64,000 nt of DNA. Source: Clostridium sp. AN503 (GTDB lineage Bacteria; Bacillota; Clostridia; Lachnospirales; Lachnospiraceae). A program made the position numbers and the translations under genes. The notes under the pieces are model-generated. The model was given only the letters and a program-made list of their open reading frames with translations, made no database searches and was not told the DNA's origin. Positions 17,027-27,087 of the stretch are shown piece by piece. Each line of letters starts with the position of its first letter. The stretch's first letter is position 1. The stretch lies in NCBI RefSeq assembly GCF_040719375.1, contig NZ_JBFDTP010000002.1:2294001-2358000 (forward strand), given 5' to 3'.

Positions 17027-17251
17027 TTACCTTGATTCCCTGGGAGTTGCCGCTCCTGGGGAATCGTCGTCTTTAAGATAGATATTCCCATCCTCATACT
17101 TCACAATCGCCGAATTACCACTGCTATCCACAATCAGTACATCCGTGTCACCAATCGGATTAACGGTCAGGCTTCCGGCATAGAAATTGACTTCCAACCA
17201 TTTCTTGATGTTATACTGTGCAATCGTTCTTGCCCTGAATATCCTGTTCAT
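17027..17251 (-). CDS. 74-residue phage protein
   Basis: Begins MNRIFRARTIAQYNIKKWLE and has alternating beta-type segments (GDTDVLIVDSSGNSAIVKY) with a Pro-rich tail. AGGAAGGGAGG precedes the ATG. The ATG overlaps the stop of the upstream gene. Function unknown; the beta pattern resembles small phage DNA-mimic or regulatory proteins, but nothing specific supports that. Confidence 0.65.
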   Translation of the reverse strand: MNRIFRARTIAQYNIKKWLEVNFYAGSLTVNPIGDTDVLIVDSSGNSAIVKYEDGNIYLKDDDSPGAATPRESR

Positions 17252-17412
17252 CCTCCCTTCCTAAGCGTCCGGCTCCTGCCAGTTCCTTTGCTCACCAGCC
17301 GCAGTTCCTCCGGCGTTAGCCGGATGACCAGCCAGTTCCGTGCAATCAGCCCTGCCCTATCCATATGTATTTTCTGCTCCCTGGTCGGTCTCTTCGCCCT
17401 ACTCTTTCCCAT
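17248..17412 (-). CDS. DUF6906-like small basic protein
   Basis: A 54-residue basic protein. KRPTREQKIHMDRAGL, NWLVIRLTPEEL and the final GTGRSRTLRK follow the pattern of the DUF6906 family, very common in phages and plasmids of Firmicutes and of unknown function. ATG 17412 is chosen over 17430 because GGAAGGTGG lies directly upstream of it. Confidence 0.65.
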   Translation of the reverse strand: MGKSRAKRPTREQKIHMDRAGLIARNWLVIRLTPEELRLVSKGTGRSRTLRKGG

Positions 17413-17416
17413 ACCT

Positions 17417-17515
17417 TCACCACCTTCCATATAAATATAAAAGCGCTATTTCCGTTGCTATCCAACAAACGAAGCATAATGCAGTCGTTGCCTTCCAGAA
17501 TCTTATATCATTCAT
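17417..17515 (-). CDS. 32-residue single-pass membrane peptide
   Basis: Begins MNDIRFWKATTALCFVCWIA, one hydrophobic helix. The ATG overlaps the stop region of the excisionase-like gene and is preceded by GAGGAGGAG at a good distance. Its end contains the ribosome binding site of the next gene. Function unknown. Confidence 0.5.
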   Translation of the reverse strand: MNDIRFWKATTALCFVCWIATEIALLYLYGRW

Positions 17516-17726
17516 CAGCAGGCTCCTCCTCTCCAGCTTCTTCCACTCCCGCCTCCGGGTACTTTATGATGAACTGCTCCAGGTCGCTGCCGCGTATCTT
17601 CTTCTGCCCCAGCAGTAAATATGGCAGCTTCTTGGTGTTAATCAGCTCATACACCTTACTCGGATTGACCTTCAAAACTTTCGCGGCCTCTTTTACTGTG
17701 TAAATTGGCTTGTAAGGCTCTACCAT
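17508..17726 (-). CDS. Excisionase-like / MerR-type DNA-binding protein
   Basis: A 72-residue winged helix-turn-helix: YTVKEAAKVLKVNPSKVYEL, then INTKKLPYLLLGQKKIRGSD, the pattern of HTH_17 excisionase-type proteins. It may act as excisionase for the integrase at 20773 or as an early regulator. It is located in the early operon, not next to the integrase. An acidic C-terminal tail (EEAGEEEPADE) follows the domain. Confidence 0.75.
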   Translation of the reverse strand: MVEPYKPIYTVKEAAKVLKVNPSKVYELINTKKLPYLLLGQKKIRGSDLEQFIIKYPEAGVEEAGEEEPADE

Positions 17727-17739
17727 ATGTTTTCCCCTC

Positions 17740-18210
17740 CTATAACTCTTTTTCGGTCATGATTCTTCCATCGAGAAAGACATACAAGCTTTTCACAGCA
17801 AAATCATCAGTTCCTTCAAGGTTAATGTTATTGCAGTACATATGATTAACCCCTATTTTTTTATCAGAGTCTGCACAATCATAAACATCGATATCATAAT
17901 AGCCTTCCATTTTCAAGATTTCTTTTAAGTCCGCTTCAGTGACCTCACGTAACAAAGATTGTGACACTCCCCCTGAATGATCCACGGTTTTAATATGCTC
18001 CCCGTCAAAGCACAGGTCATCAAAATATATCGCTATGCTTCTCTCTTCATCTTCCAGCCACATAACGACATTCGAGTCTATATCATCCGATGTGATATCC
18101 CTGATGCTCATACCTATAAAATCCCTTAAGTCCTGCCCGCAGTAAACATTTGCTCCATGCTTCATTCCACGTTCATAATTCGTTTTTCTTACCGACTTAT
18201 TAATTTCCAT
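17740..18210 (-). CDS. Phage protein of unknown function (156 residues)
   Basis: Begins MEINKSVRKTNYERGMKHGA and is acidic with alternating beta/alpha character (NVVMWLEDEERSIAIYFDDL). No motif identifies it. The start overlaps the antirepressor gene by 11 bases, so both are expressed together from the Cro-side promoter. Confidence 0.65.
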   Translation of the reverse strand: MEINKSVRKTNYERGMKHGANVYCGQDLRDFIGMSIRDITSDDIDSNVVMWLEDEERSIAIYFDDLCFDGEHIKTVDHSGGVSQSLLREVTEADLKEILKMEGYYDIDVYDCADSDKKIGVNHMYCNNINLEGTDDFAVKSLYVFLDGRIMTEKEL

Positions 18211-18988
18211 TCTCTGAATCCTCCATTCTGTTAATTCGTCCGATTTCCAGTTCCATATTGATGGGTGGCTGCCAATTGTTCAGGTATTTTAATGCCTCAT
18301 CAAGTCGCTTCACCGGAGTGTTCTTGTATGAGTTCACGCTAAAAAAATCCTGGTAATCATGCCATAGCCTTGAGATGACCATCCCATACATTTTGGGTTG
18401 CTTATCATTCTCGTCTGCCGGCGGGTACTGGTATGTATATGCCCTGGCTTTCTTCCCTCCGACAGTATTCACAGCAACGGCTTTTGCCAGCGACTGAAGT
18501 TCCTGCTGCTGGCCATAGTCAATGGTCATGGTATTCTCCAGCTTGTCCACTCGGCTCTCTACACCTCCCAGACGCTCCCCCTGCTCATCCAGCATCCCCA
18601 GCTGGATTCTCATCATTTCCTCCGGAGACATTTTTGTTATCTGATAAGAACCAGTTCTTCGGATTGACGGCAGCACATCCGCAGCCAACCATTGTTGATA
18701 TTTTAATGCCCGGTCATTCCCCGCCTTAAAGCCCAACATGTAAAATAGGCTTTCAGGAAGATACTCTTCTTTCGACCACTCGTGGGCGAAACCACACTCA
18801 GCACTAAAACTGTTCATTCTCTCCCACCTAACACTGGTATAAATCCGACCGTTCTTTGTTTCGGTCTTTGTCCAACCATATCCGATAGCCGTGTCTTCGG
18901 CATTAACAGAAATACTTCCATCTGAGTTCAGAATAGTTCTTACCTTAAAGCCTAATTCTTCGTTTGCGAAAACCTTAACCTCGTTCAT
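18200..18988 (-). CDS. Phage antirepressor (BRO-N-like with ORF6C domain)
   Basis: A 262-residue two-domain antirepressor. The N-terminal half resembles the BRO-N fold, with ADVLPSIRRTGSYQ at about residue 105, the typical end of that domain. The C-terminal half matches ORF6C domains (HDYQDFFSVNSYKNTPVKRL, then DEALKYLNNW). Such proteins counter the CI repressor or act in induction. It starts four bases inside the end of the Cro-like gene and heads the early operon. Confidence 0.82.
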   Translation of the reverse strand: MNEVKVFANEELGFKVRTILNSDGSISVNAEDTAIGYGWTKTETKNGRIYTSVRWERMNSFSAECGFAHEWSKEEYLPESLFYMLGFKAGNDRALKYQQWLAADVLPSIRRTGSYQITKMSPEEMMRIQLGMLDEQGERLGGVESRVDKLENTMTIDYGQQQELQSLAKAVAVNTVGGKKARAYTYQYPPADENDKQPKMYGMVISRLWHDYQDFFSVNSYKNTPVKRLDEALKYLNNWQPPINMELEIGRINRMEDSENGN

Positions 18989-19230
18989 ACATCCTCCTTA
19001 CGCTGTTCGTGTTTCTGAACTTTTTTGTTAAAAAAATACTCCGGAATCAATTCTTTAGGCATATCAAGAAGATCTACCGCCCTTGCAATCTCGTCTTGGG
19101 TAAACTCGAGCTTATTATTTAGCCTTTTGCTTAATGAAACCCGCCCAATGCCAAGTGCTTTCGCAAAATTATCTTGCGTTCCAAACTTGTATTTAATTAA
19201 TCGAATTAGTTCTAAATATTCAAACGCCAC
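18985..19230 (-). CDS. Cro-like helix-turn-helix repressor
   Basis: An 81-residue protein with a helix-turn-helix (DNFAKALGIGRVSLSKRLNN). It is divergent from the CI gene at 19369 and first in the early operon, the normal position of Cro. Its last codons encode one of the operator-like 16-mers (19005-19020), so a repressor site may lie inside the gene. Confidence 0.8.
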   Translation of the reverse strand: MAFEYLELIRLIKYKFGTQDNFAKALGIGRVSLSKRLNNKLEFTQDEIARAVDLLDMPKELIPEYFFNKKVQKHEQRKEDV

Positions 19231-19248
19231 TCCCTATCCACCTCCTTT

Positions 19249-19350
19249 GTTCGTGTTTCTGAACCCAAGTATACTCTAGCTGCCACTATTTGTCAATCCT
19301 ATTTTCTGAACTTTTTTGTTGCTTTTTCTGAACTTCCATGTTATAGTTAA
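19249..19350. promoter_or_regulatory. CI/Cro divergent promoters and operators
   Basis: Minus-strand promoter for cro: TTGACA (19291-19296) and TATACT (19268-19273) with a 17-base spacer, almost perfect consensus. Plus-strand promoter for cI: TTGCTT (19319-19324) and TATAGT (19342-19347), also 17 bases. TTCTGAAC boxes occur at 19257-19264, 19304-19311 and 19326-19333, and again at 19013-19020; the first and the last lie in identical 16-mers GTTCGTGTTTCTGAAC. They overlap the cro transcription start, the cro -35 upstream flank and the cI spacer, as expected for a lysogeny switch. Confidence 0.8.
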
Positions 19351-19368
19351 TATACGGAGGTAAAAATC

Positions 19369-20055
19369 ATGGCAACAATTTCTGAAAGAATAAAAGAAGC
19401 ATTGGAAATACGACAATTAAAGCAAGCAGACCTAGTTGAAAAAACAAAAATAGGAAAATCTTCTATCAGCACGTATATTTCAGGGGCGTATGAGCCCAAA
19501 CAAAAAAACATATACCTGCTTGCAAAAGCTTTGGATGTAAATGAAGCTTGGCTTATGGGGTATGATGTCCCAATGGAACGTAAAGCATCTCCTAATTCCG
19601 AACAGGCATTTATGGCCTATCTTAATAGTTTAGGATATCGCATATACAGAGATGACCCGGAACACAAACCGTTTATGTCAACAGATGAACTTACATGTAG
19701 ACTTAAGTATAACACACTAGATACTTTAAAATTACGCATAGATAGTTATGCTAAAGCAATTGTAGATTCGGAATTATTATCTTTAAAAGAAGACGAAATC
19801 AAACAGCAACGTCTCGAAAAGGAGCGCTTACTACAGTCTTTGCAAGATAAAAACAATAAATTGCCAGAATCAGAAATAGAAGATTCTGCGAACCAAACTT
19901 CTTGTACAATTACTCCTATAAGTTATTTTAACGACGTAAATAAAGCAAAAGATTTTCTTAAATCACGCAAGTTATTAGCAGCATGGGAAATAGATAAGTT
20001 AACTGATGCAGACATAATTTCAATGGCTAATGTAATATGGACGGAAGGAAAATAA
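19369..20055 (+). CDS. CI-like prophage repressor (XRE helix-turn-helix)
   Basis: A 228-residue repressor. The N-terminal XRE domain is clear: ERIKEALEIRQLKQADLVEK, then TKIGKSSISTYISGAYEPKQ. The rest is a charged helical region without the LexA-type Ser/Lys protease signature, so induction is more likely through the neighbouring ImmA-type peptidase than by self-cleavage. GGAGG precedes the ATG. It is AT-rich relative to the structural genes, as usual for lysogeny modules. Confidence 0.85.
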   Translation: MATISERIKEALEIRQLKQADLVEKTKIGKSSISTYISGAYEPKQKNIYLLAKALDVNEAWLMGYDVPMERKASPNSEQAFMAYLNSLGYRIYRDDPEHKPFMSTDELTCRLKYNTLDTLKLRIDSYAKAIVDSELLSLKEDEIKQQRLEKERLLQSLQDKNNKLPESEIEDSANQTSCTITPISYFNDVNKAKDFLKSRKLLAAWEIDKLTDADIISMANVIWTEGK

Positions 20056-20063
20056 TATAGTGT

Positions 20064-20558
20064 ATGGAAATTTCACCCACAAGATATCAAAAAATCAAAT
20101 CCACTATTGCTAATTGTAAAACACTTTTTAGAACAACTGATCCTTTTAAAATTTGTGAATTACTAGGCTTTAAAGTTTATTCCGTTAAGTTGGGGTCTAA
20201 TTTACATGGATTTGCAGATGTGAAGCAGACTTTAGCTAGTTCAATAAATCAACGTAAGGAAAAACTATATACTGTTAAAGCAAATATTTATCTTTCGGAT
20301 TCTTTGGACTCATACAGTAAAAAAATCGTTTGCGCTCACGAATTGGGACACGTTTTATTACAGTACAAAGAAGAATTAAATTTATTTGAAAGTACCAATG
20401 AAACAAAAGATATTAAAGAATACGAGGCTAATTTGTTTGCCATTGAGTTATTACCACAAATTTATAATAACTTTTCCATTGACTATCACGATTTAAACAA
20501 AGAAGAAATGCAGGCGTTTATGAACAAGAAAATATCTCATATTATTTATTCTTTATAG
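20064..20558 (+). CDS. ImmA/IrrE-type metallopeptidase
   Basis: A 164-residue zinc peptidase. The motif AHELGHVLLQYKEE (HExxH, near residue 94) and a later Glu in YEANLFAIELL form the expected metal site. ImmA proteases cleave phage and ICE repressors during the SOS response. It lies eight bases after the CI gene in the same operon, consistent with ImmA-dependent induction of this prophage. Confidence 0.85.
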   Translation: MEISPTRYQKIKSTIANCKTLFRTTDPFKICELLGFKVYSVKLGSNLHGFADVKQTLASSINQRKEKLYTVKANIYLSDSLDSYSKKIVCAHELGHVLLQYKEELNLFESTNETKDIKEYEANLFAIELLPQIYNNFSIDYHDLNKEEMQAFMNKKISHIIYSL

Positions 20559-20581
20559 AATTAATAGATTGGATTAAATGC

Positions 20582-20618
20582 AAAACCGCCCCGGTGCTGG
20601 TAACACCAAAACGGTTTT
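20582..20618 (+). terminator. Hairpin after the CI-ImmA operon
   Basis: AAAACCG pairs with CGGTTTT, and inside it GGTG with CACC. It has A- and T-runs on its own arms and can act in either direction. It separates the repressor operon from integrase. Confidence 0.6.
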
Positions 20619-20629
20619 CACATAGATTT

Positions 20630-20707
20630 CTCTTGCCGGACTGCTCCAGCATGATATAATCTGACTCACACCCAAATTATATCATCTTCAGAGCGTCCTG
20701 GCAAGAG
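20630..20707. promoter_or_regulatory. 78-bp nested dyad between ImmA and integrase
   Basis: Outer arms CTCTTGCC/GGCAAGAG (extended imperfectly to 17 bases) enclose inner arms ATGATATAAT/ATTATATCAT. A T-rich stretch follows (GTTCTTTTTAT). It may be a large terminator or antisense-type RNA, or a site for integration proteins upstream of integrase. Confidence 0.55.
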
Positions 20708-20733
20708 GGCGTTCTTTTTATACCCTAAAACCA

Positions 20734-20749
20734 GTTGCGATATCGCAAC
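20734..20749. repeat. 16-bp perfect palindrome upstream of integrase, copy 2
   Basis: GTTGCGATATCGCAAC lies 23 bases before the integrase ATG, directly before its ribosome binding site (AAAGGATG). The element and its flank TCACGAAA match the block at 3098-3121 in opposite orientation. A regulatory operator for integrase is the simplest reading. Confidence 0.75.
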
Positions 20750-20772
20750 TCACGAAATGAAAGGATGATACC

Positions 20773-22044
20773 ATGGGACAACTCAGGACAAGAAAACGTG
20801 GATCTACCTGGCAGTACAGTTTTGAGGCAGCCAAAATTGATGGAAAACGCAAATCAATATCAAAGGGTGGATTTCGCACCAAAGCAGATGCCCTTGCCGC
20901 TGGAACCAAGGCTATGAACGAATATAACGAATCCGGCCAGGCCTTCACGCCTTCAGAAATCAGTATAGCAGATTACCTGGATTATTGGTTCGATAACTAC
21001 TGCAAAATGAATTTGAAGTATAATACGCAGCTCGGTTATATTCAAATAATCGAAAAGCACCTGAAACCACAGTTTGGATCTTACAGGCTAAAAGCACTGA
21101 CCGTCGCGTCCGTTCAGGAATACGTCAACAAACTTAAAATGCAAGGGCTTGCAAAAACTTCCGTGACCGGGATTATTTCTGTACTATCTACTGCCTACGA
21201 ATATGCGATAGAACCGTTGGGGTACGTCCGGGATAATCCATGTTCCCGCGTCCGAATGCCCAAATTTGAGCGTCAGCCACGAGAGCGATGCGTCATATCG
21301 CCAGAGGAATTCCAGCAGATACTTACCAGATTTCCCGAAGAAAACATTTTTCATCTCCCTCTCATGATAGGATATTACACTGGCCTTAGGATCAGCGAGG
21401 CTTTCGCTCTTACTTGGGATGACATTGACCTCGAAAACCGGACAATTACAATAAATAAGACTGTCTTGAAACGCAACTATGGAGTAGATGTCCGAAGGGT
21501 CCTGGAACAGAAAGGAAAAAAAGAGGAAAAATCCTCCTGGTATTTTAGCACCACAAAAACAAAAAGTTCTGAACGCACCATAAAATTTGGCGATACACTA
21601 TATCACGTCCTAAAGCGTGCTAAAACGAATCAAAAAAAGAATCGGCTCCTATATGGGGAATATTATACCGAGCACTATTTAAAATCAGAAAAAGACGAAA
21701 AAGGAAACACTATATATCGGATTATCCCCATAGAAAGATGTGTTCCGTGTGCATTCCAGCGCGTTGAAATGATATGCGTTCGGGAGAATGGTGAATACGT
21801 CAACCCTGATTCTTTCAAATACTGCAGCAGGGTAATTCACAATGAGCTAAAACTAGCATTTGACTACCATTCCCTCCGACACACCCATGCTACCTTGCTA
21901 ATTGAGAACGGTGCCGACCTCAAAGACGTTCAGGCACGGCTTGGGCATTCCGATTTCAGAACCACCCTCCAGATATACACTCATGCAACCGAGGCAATGG
22001 CTACGAAGAGTGTAGAGATATTTGAAAAAGCGGCTTCCATTTGA
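20773..22044 (+). CDS. int: Tyrosine-type phage integrase
   Basis: A 423-residue site-specific recombinase. The N-terminal arm-binding domain (RGSTWQYSFEAAKIDGKRKS) is followed by a core-binding domain (about 60-160), then the catalytic domain. Arg I is in YYTGLRISEAFAL, the HxxR box in HSLRHTHATLLIENG, and the last His and Tyr in LGHSDFRTTLQIYTHAT. All catalytic residues are present. It is the outermost gene of the prophage and points at the rlmD gene, so the attachment site is right behind it. Confidence 0.95.
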   Translation: MGQLRTRKRGSTWQYSFEAAKIDGKRKSISKGGFRTKADALAAGTKAMNEYNESGQAFTPSEISIADYLDYWFDNYCKMNLKYNTQLGYIQIIEKHLKPQFGSYRLKALTVASVQEYVNKLKMQGLAKTSVTGIISVLSTAYEYAIEPLGYVRDNPCSRVRMPKFERQPRERCVISPEEFQQILTRFPEENIFHLPLMIGYYTGLRISEAFALTWDDIDLENRTITINKTVLKRNYGVDVRRVLEQKGKKEEKSSWYFSTTKTKSSERTIKFGDTLYHVLKRAKTNQKKNRLLYGEYYTEHYLKSEKDEKGNTIYRIIPIERCVPCAFQRVEMICVRENGEYVNPDSFKYCSRVIHNELKLAFDYHSLRHTHATLLIENGADLKDVQARLGHSDFRTTLQIYTHATEAMATKSVEIFEKAASI

Positions 22045-22117
22045 CAACCTCTCAAAATTTGGTTGTCAAATGGTTGTCACAGGCCACATTTTCATATCAT
22101 GAAGCCACCACAATCCC
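22040..22117. other. Integrase-rlmD junction, probable att-end region
   Basis: TTTGACAACC (22040-22049) and GGTTGTCAAA (22061-22070) form an inverted repeat, and GGTTGTCA recurs at 22072-22079. These could be integrase arm sites or a terminator for int. The rlmD stop codon lies at 22118-22120, so the core crossover is likely within or next to the last rlmD codons. The partner att is outside the window. Confidence 0.5.
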
Positions 22118-23551
22118 TTATTTTATGCGGGTTAATGACACAATTGTTTCCACATTCGCCGTCCCAGGAAACATATCCACCGCGCACCCCTTCACCATCT
22201 CATACCCCCGCTCCTTAAGCACCGCTAAATCCCGCACCAGGCTGGTCGGCTTACAGGAAATATACACCATCCTGTCCACCCCAAAATCGATGATCTTATC
22301 GAGCGCCTTCGGATGGATCCCATCTCTCGGCGGATCGAGGATGATCAAGTCGGGCTTGTCCGTCACCTGGTCGATGACCTTCAACACATCCCCCGCGATG
22401 AATTCACAGTTGGAAAGCCCGTTCATGGCAGCGTTTTCTTTTGCCGCCTCCACGGCCTCCGCCACGATCTCCACGCCCACGACCTTGTCCGCTACCGGCG
22501 CTATGATCTGGGCGATGGTGCCGGTCCCGCTGTACAGGTCAAATACAACCTTATCCTTCGTTTCCCCCACATAGCTGCGGGCTGTCTCATAAAGCACCTC
22601 CGCCCCCAGCGAATTGGTCTGGAAGAAGGAAAACGGTGTGATCTGAAACTTCAGCCCCAAAAGCTCCTCATAAAAATAGCCTTTTCCGTAAAGAACCGTA
22701 GTCTCATCGCTCTGCACCACATCCGCCAGGCTGTCATTTCTGATATGCAGGATGCCGGCAAAAGCGCCGTCAAGGGGCAGCGCCAGCAGGCGCTCCTTAA
22801 AGCCTTCCAGAAGCTCCGTCTCCAGCATACCGCTTCCCAGCAGCTCCGTCTGCCCGGAGGTCACCAGAGCCACCAGGATCTCGCCCGTCTTTACAGCACG
22901 GCGCACCAGAAGGTGGCGCAGGTATCCCACATGCTGGAGTTTCTTATAATACCCAACCTGCTTCTCTGTGAAATACGTAAGGGCCGCAGTCAGGATCCGG
23001 CAGAAGTCCGGATGGACGATCCGGCAGTCCGGCGTGGTCACAATATCGTAAAAGCTGCCCCGTTTGTGCATTCCGAGGGCCAGGGGACCGTCCTTATATT
23101 CGTCCCCAAAGGAAAATTCCATCTTGTTGCGGTATCCGTCAAAGACCGGGCTGCCCTTGATCCCTTCAAACTCATAGTCCTCACAGACGCTGTCCAGCAG
23201 GTCTTTGACCTGCTTTTCTTTGATCTTCAGCTGTTCCTCATAGGGCAGGCTCTGGTACAGGCAACCGCCGCAGGTGCCAAAATGCGGACAGGCGGAACCG
23301 TCCTTCCGCTCCAATGGGGCGGATTCCAGCACCTCTAAAAGCCTTCCCTCGCATCTGCCGCCTCTCTTTTTATTTATGACAAACCGTACCTTCTGGCCCG
23401 GGATCGCATTCTTCATCACAACACGTTCGCCATCTATATGAAGAATCCCCTTATTGGGGAATTCTATATGCTCCACAACCGACTCAAAAATCTCTCCCTT
23501 TTTCACGTTCCTGTCCCTTTCTTCTCTCATGCAGTCTCTGTCTCTCATCAT
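22118..23551 (-). CDS. rlmD: 23S rRNA (uracil-C5)-methyltransferase, RlmD/RumA type
   Basis: A TrmA-family RNA methyltransferase. It has an N-terminal TRAM-like segment, the iron-sulfur cysteine motif ACPHFGTCGGCLYQ, the SAM-binding loop VVFDLYSGTGTIAQ, and the catalytic LDPPRDG and YISCKPTSLVRDL (the active Cys) motifs. It methylates a uracil in 23S rRNA. The annotated start gives 477 residues; GTG at 23506, preceded by AAAGGGACAGG, would give 462 and is an equally good choice. Its 3' end borders the prophage, and rlmD/rumA 3' ends are known targets of mobile elements in Firmicutes. The encoded C-terminus (ETIVSLTRIK) appears intact. Confidence 0.92.
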   Translation of the reverse strand: MMRDRDCMREERDRNVKKGEIFESVVEHIEFPNKGILHIDGERVVMKNAIPGQKVRFVINKKRGGRCEGRLLEVLESAPLERKDGSACPHFGTCGGCLYQSLPYEEQLKIKEKQVKDLLDSVCEDYEFEGIKGSPVFDGYRNKMEFSFGDEYKDGPLALGMHKRGSFYDIVTTPDCRIVHPDFCRILTAALTYFTEKQVGYYKKLQHVGYLRHLLVRRAVKTGEILVALVTSGQTELLGSGMLETELLEGFKERLLALPLDGAFAGILHIRNDSLADVVQSDETTVLYGKGYFYEELLGLKFQITPFSFFQTNSLGAEVLYETARSYVGETKDKVVFDLYSGTGTIAQIIAPVADKVVGVEIVAEAVEAAKENAAMNGLSNCEFIAGDVLKVIDQVTDKPDLIILDPPRDGIHPKALDKIIDFGVDRMVYISCKPTSLVRDLAVLKERGYEMVKGCAVDMFPGTANVETIVSLTRIK

Positions 23552-23585
23552 ATGGCTTCAGGATATACAACGAAGCCATGACATA

Positions 23586-23618
23586 AAAATGGCGTGCCCC
23601 CATCTGCGAGACACGCCT
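23586..23618 (-). terminator. Terminator of the small membrane-protein gene
   Basis: Minus-strand GGCGTG and CACGCC pair, followed by ATTTTTAT. It lies just after the stop at 23625. Confidence 0.65.
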
Positions 23619-23624
23619 GGTGTT

Positions 23625-23912
23625 TTAATTTGTAGTGGTTTCGTCCTCGTCCTCAAAGAAATCGTCGTCGAAATCGTCGTCGAAATCATCCTCGAAGTCC
23701 TCCAGGTAATCCGGAGTAAAGAAGCGGTAAACACCATATGCGATCGCCGCAATCGCTGCCACTGCGCCGATGATGGCGAGAATCCAGAGGATACAGGTTT
23801 TCTTCTTCTCCTCTTCCTCTTTTCTGTGTAAGAACTCGTTTAACTTGGTGGAGTTCATGATCTCTTCTACGCGATTTAAAGCATCCTTGCTCATAGTATC
23901 AAATCTGTTCAT
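23625..23912 (-). CDS. Small membrane protein with acidic tail
   Basis: 95 residues: a charged cytoplasmic helix (FLHRKEEEEKKKT), one membrane segment (ILWILAIIGAVAAIAAIAYG) and a very acidic tail of FDDD repeats. The repeated DNA GACGACGATTTC that encodes the tail is a small in-gene repeat. ATG 23912 has AGAAAGGACG upstream; the frame is open 12 codons further. It stands between rlmD and pcrA on the same strand. Function unknown, although similar small proteins are common in Lachnospiraceae. Confidence 0.7.
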   Translation of the reverse strand: MNRFDTMSKDALNRVEEIMNSTKLNEFLHRKEEEEKKKTCILWILAIIGAVAAIAAIAYGVYRFFTPDYLEDFEDDFDDDFDDDFFEDEDETTTN

Positions 23913-24019
23913 GTAGTCACGTCCTTTCTGTTGTTGTGGCAGAACCACATATATTACTTAGAGTATACCATTATTTCTTTGATTTTACTATCCTATTTTA
24001 TTCAAAATTCAAAAAATTA

Positions 24020-26407
<2,388 letters not shown>

Positions 26408-26504
26408 AAATATGTAGGATTCCTTTCTTCTGCACTTAGATGTATGCACTCACACGCAGCTCCCCAAAACCTCGCTAACCGTGTATAGTACGTTATAGTA
26501 TAGC

Positions 26505-26551
26505 ACAAAAACAGGACCGCCGCAAACCTTTCCGCCTGCGCCGGTCCTGTA
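26505..26551 (-). terminator. Terminator of ridA
   Basis: On the minus strand ACAGGACCGG and CGGTCCTGT pair across about 20 bases and are followed by TTTTTGTGC. Confidence 0.7.
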
Positions 26552-26596
26552 TGATCCTGTATGCTGTTTTATGATAACTGTTCAGAGATCCGCCGT

Positions 26597-26977
26597 TTAC
26601 TCTGCGAATGCAACCGCCTCGATCTCAACCAGCGCACCCTTCGGGATCGCTGCCACCTCAAATGCGGCTCTTGCCGGGCAGTCGCCTTCAAAGAAGGTTG
26701 CATATACCTCGTTCATCGCTGCAAAGTCACCAATGTTCTTTAAAAGTACGGTGGTCTTAACCACATCTGCCATGGTCAGGCCGTCGCTGGCCAGAATGTT
26801 CTTTATGTTGGTCAGGGACTGTCTGGTCTGCGCTGCGATGTCATCCCCTGCAAATGCTCCGGTAGCCGGGTCGATGGGAAGCTGGCCGGATACGAATACC
26901 AGTTTGTCCACACGGACTGCCTGGGAATACGGACCGATCGCCGCCGGCGCTTCTTTTGTAGCTAATACTTTTTTCAT
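26597..26977 (-). CDS. ridA: RidA family reactive-intermediate deaminase
   Basis: A 126-residue member of the YjgF/YER057c/UK114 family, which hydrolyses reactive enamine/imine products of amino acid metabolism. It has AAIGPYSQAV at the N-terminus, FVSGQLPIDPATG and the arginine-bearing CPARAAFEVAAIPKGALVE signature near the C-terminus. Length is normal. AGGAGG precedes the ATG and a near-consensus promoter lies upstream. Confidence 0.95.
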   Translation of the reverse strand: MKKVLATKEAPAAIGPYSQAVRVDKLVFVSGQLPIDPATGAFAGDDIAAQTRQSLTNIKNILASDGLTMADVVKTTVLLKNIGDFAAMNEVYATFFEGDCPARAAFEVAAIPKGALVEIEAVAFAE

Positions 26978-26996
26978 ATGAATATCCTCCTGTCAT

Positions 26997-27064
26997 CTAA
27001 GTGTTCCTAGTATACCGTGGTCACTAAGTATTCCCAGTATACCTTCTTTTTCAGCATAATTCAA
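26997..27064 (-). promoter_or_regulatory. ridA promoter with duplicated -10 segment
   Basis: Minus strand TTGAAT (27059-27064) and TATACT (27036-27041) are 17 bases apart. A 20-base segment carrying the -10 box is duplicated 27 bases downstream (26997-27016 and 27024-27043; 18 of 20 bases match), giving a second TATACT. Confidence 0.65.
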
Positions 27065-27087
27065 CAGGAGCAAAAAAATTTATTTTA

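Larger units (their letters stand above)
1..22117. mobile_element. Prophage (right-hand part, continues left of the window)
   Basis: A contiguous set of tailed-phage genes: terminase, portal, gp7-type head protein, scaffold, capsid and connectors, replication genes, CI/Cro switch, antirepressor and integrase. Head genes follow the SPP1-like order portal, gp7, scaffold, capsid, connectors. Nearly everything is on the minus strand except CI, ImmA and integrase. The right boundary is placed between the integrase stop and the 3' end of the rlmD-type gene, a known kind of insertion target for mobile elements in Firmicutes. Tail, lysis and the other att site must lie left of base 1, so the exact core cannot be defined here. 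Confidence 0.95.

Noticed and set aside
22313..23338. A 341-codon plus-strand frame opposite rlmD
   Set aside because: Antisense shadow of a well-defined enzyme gene.
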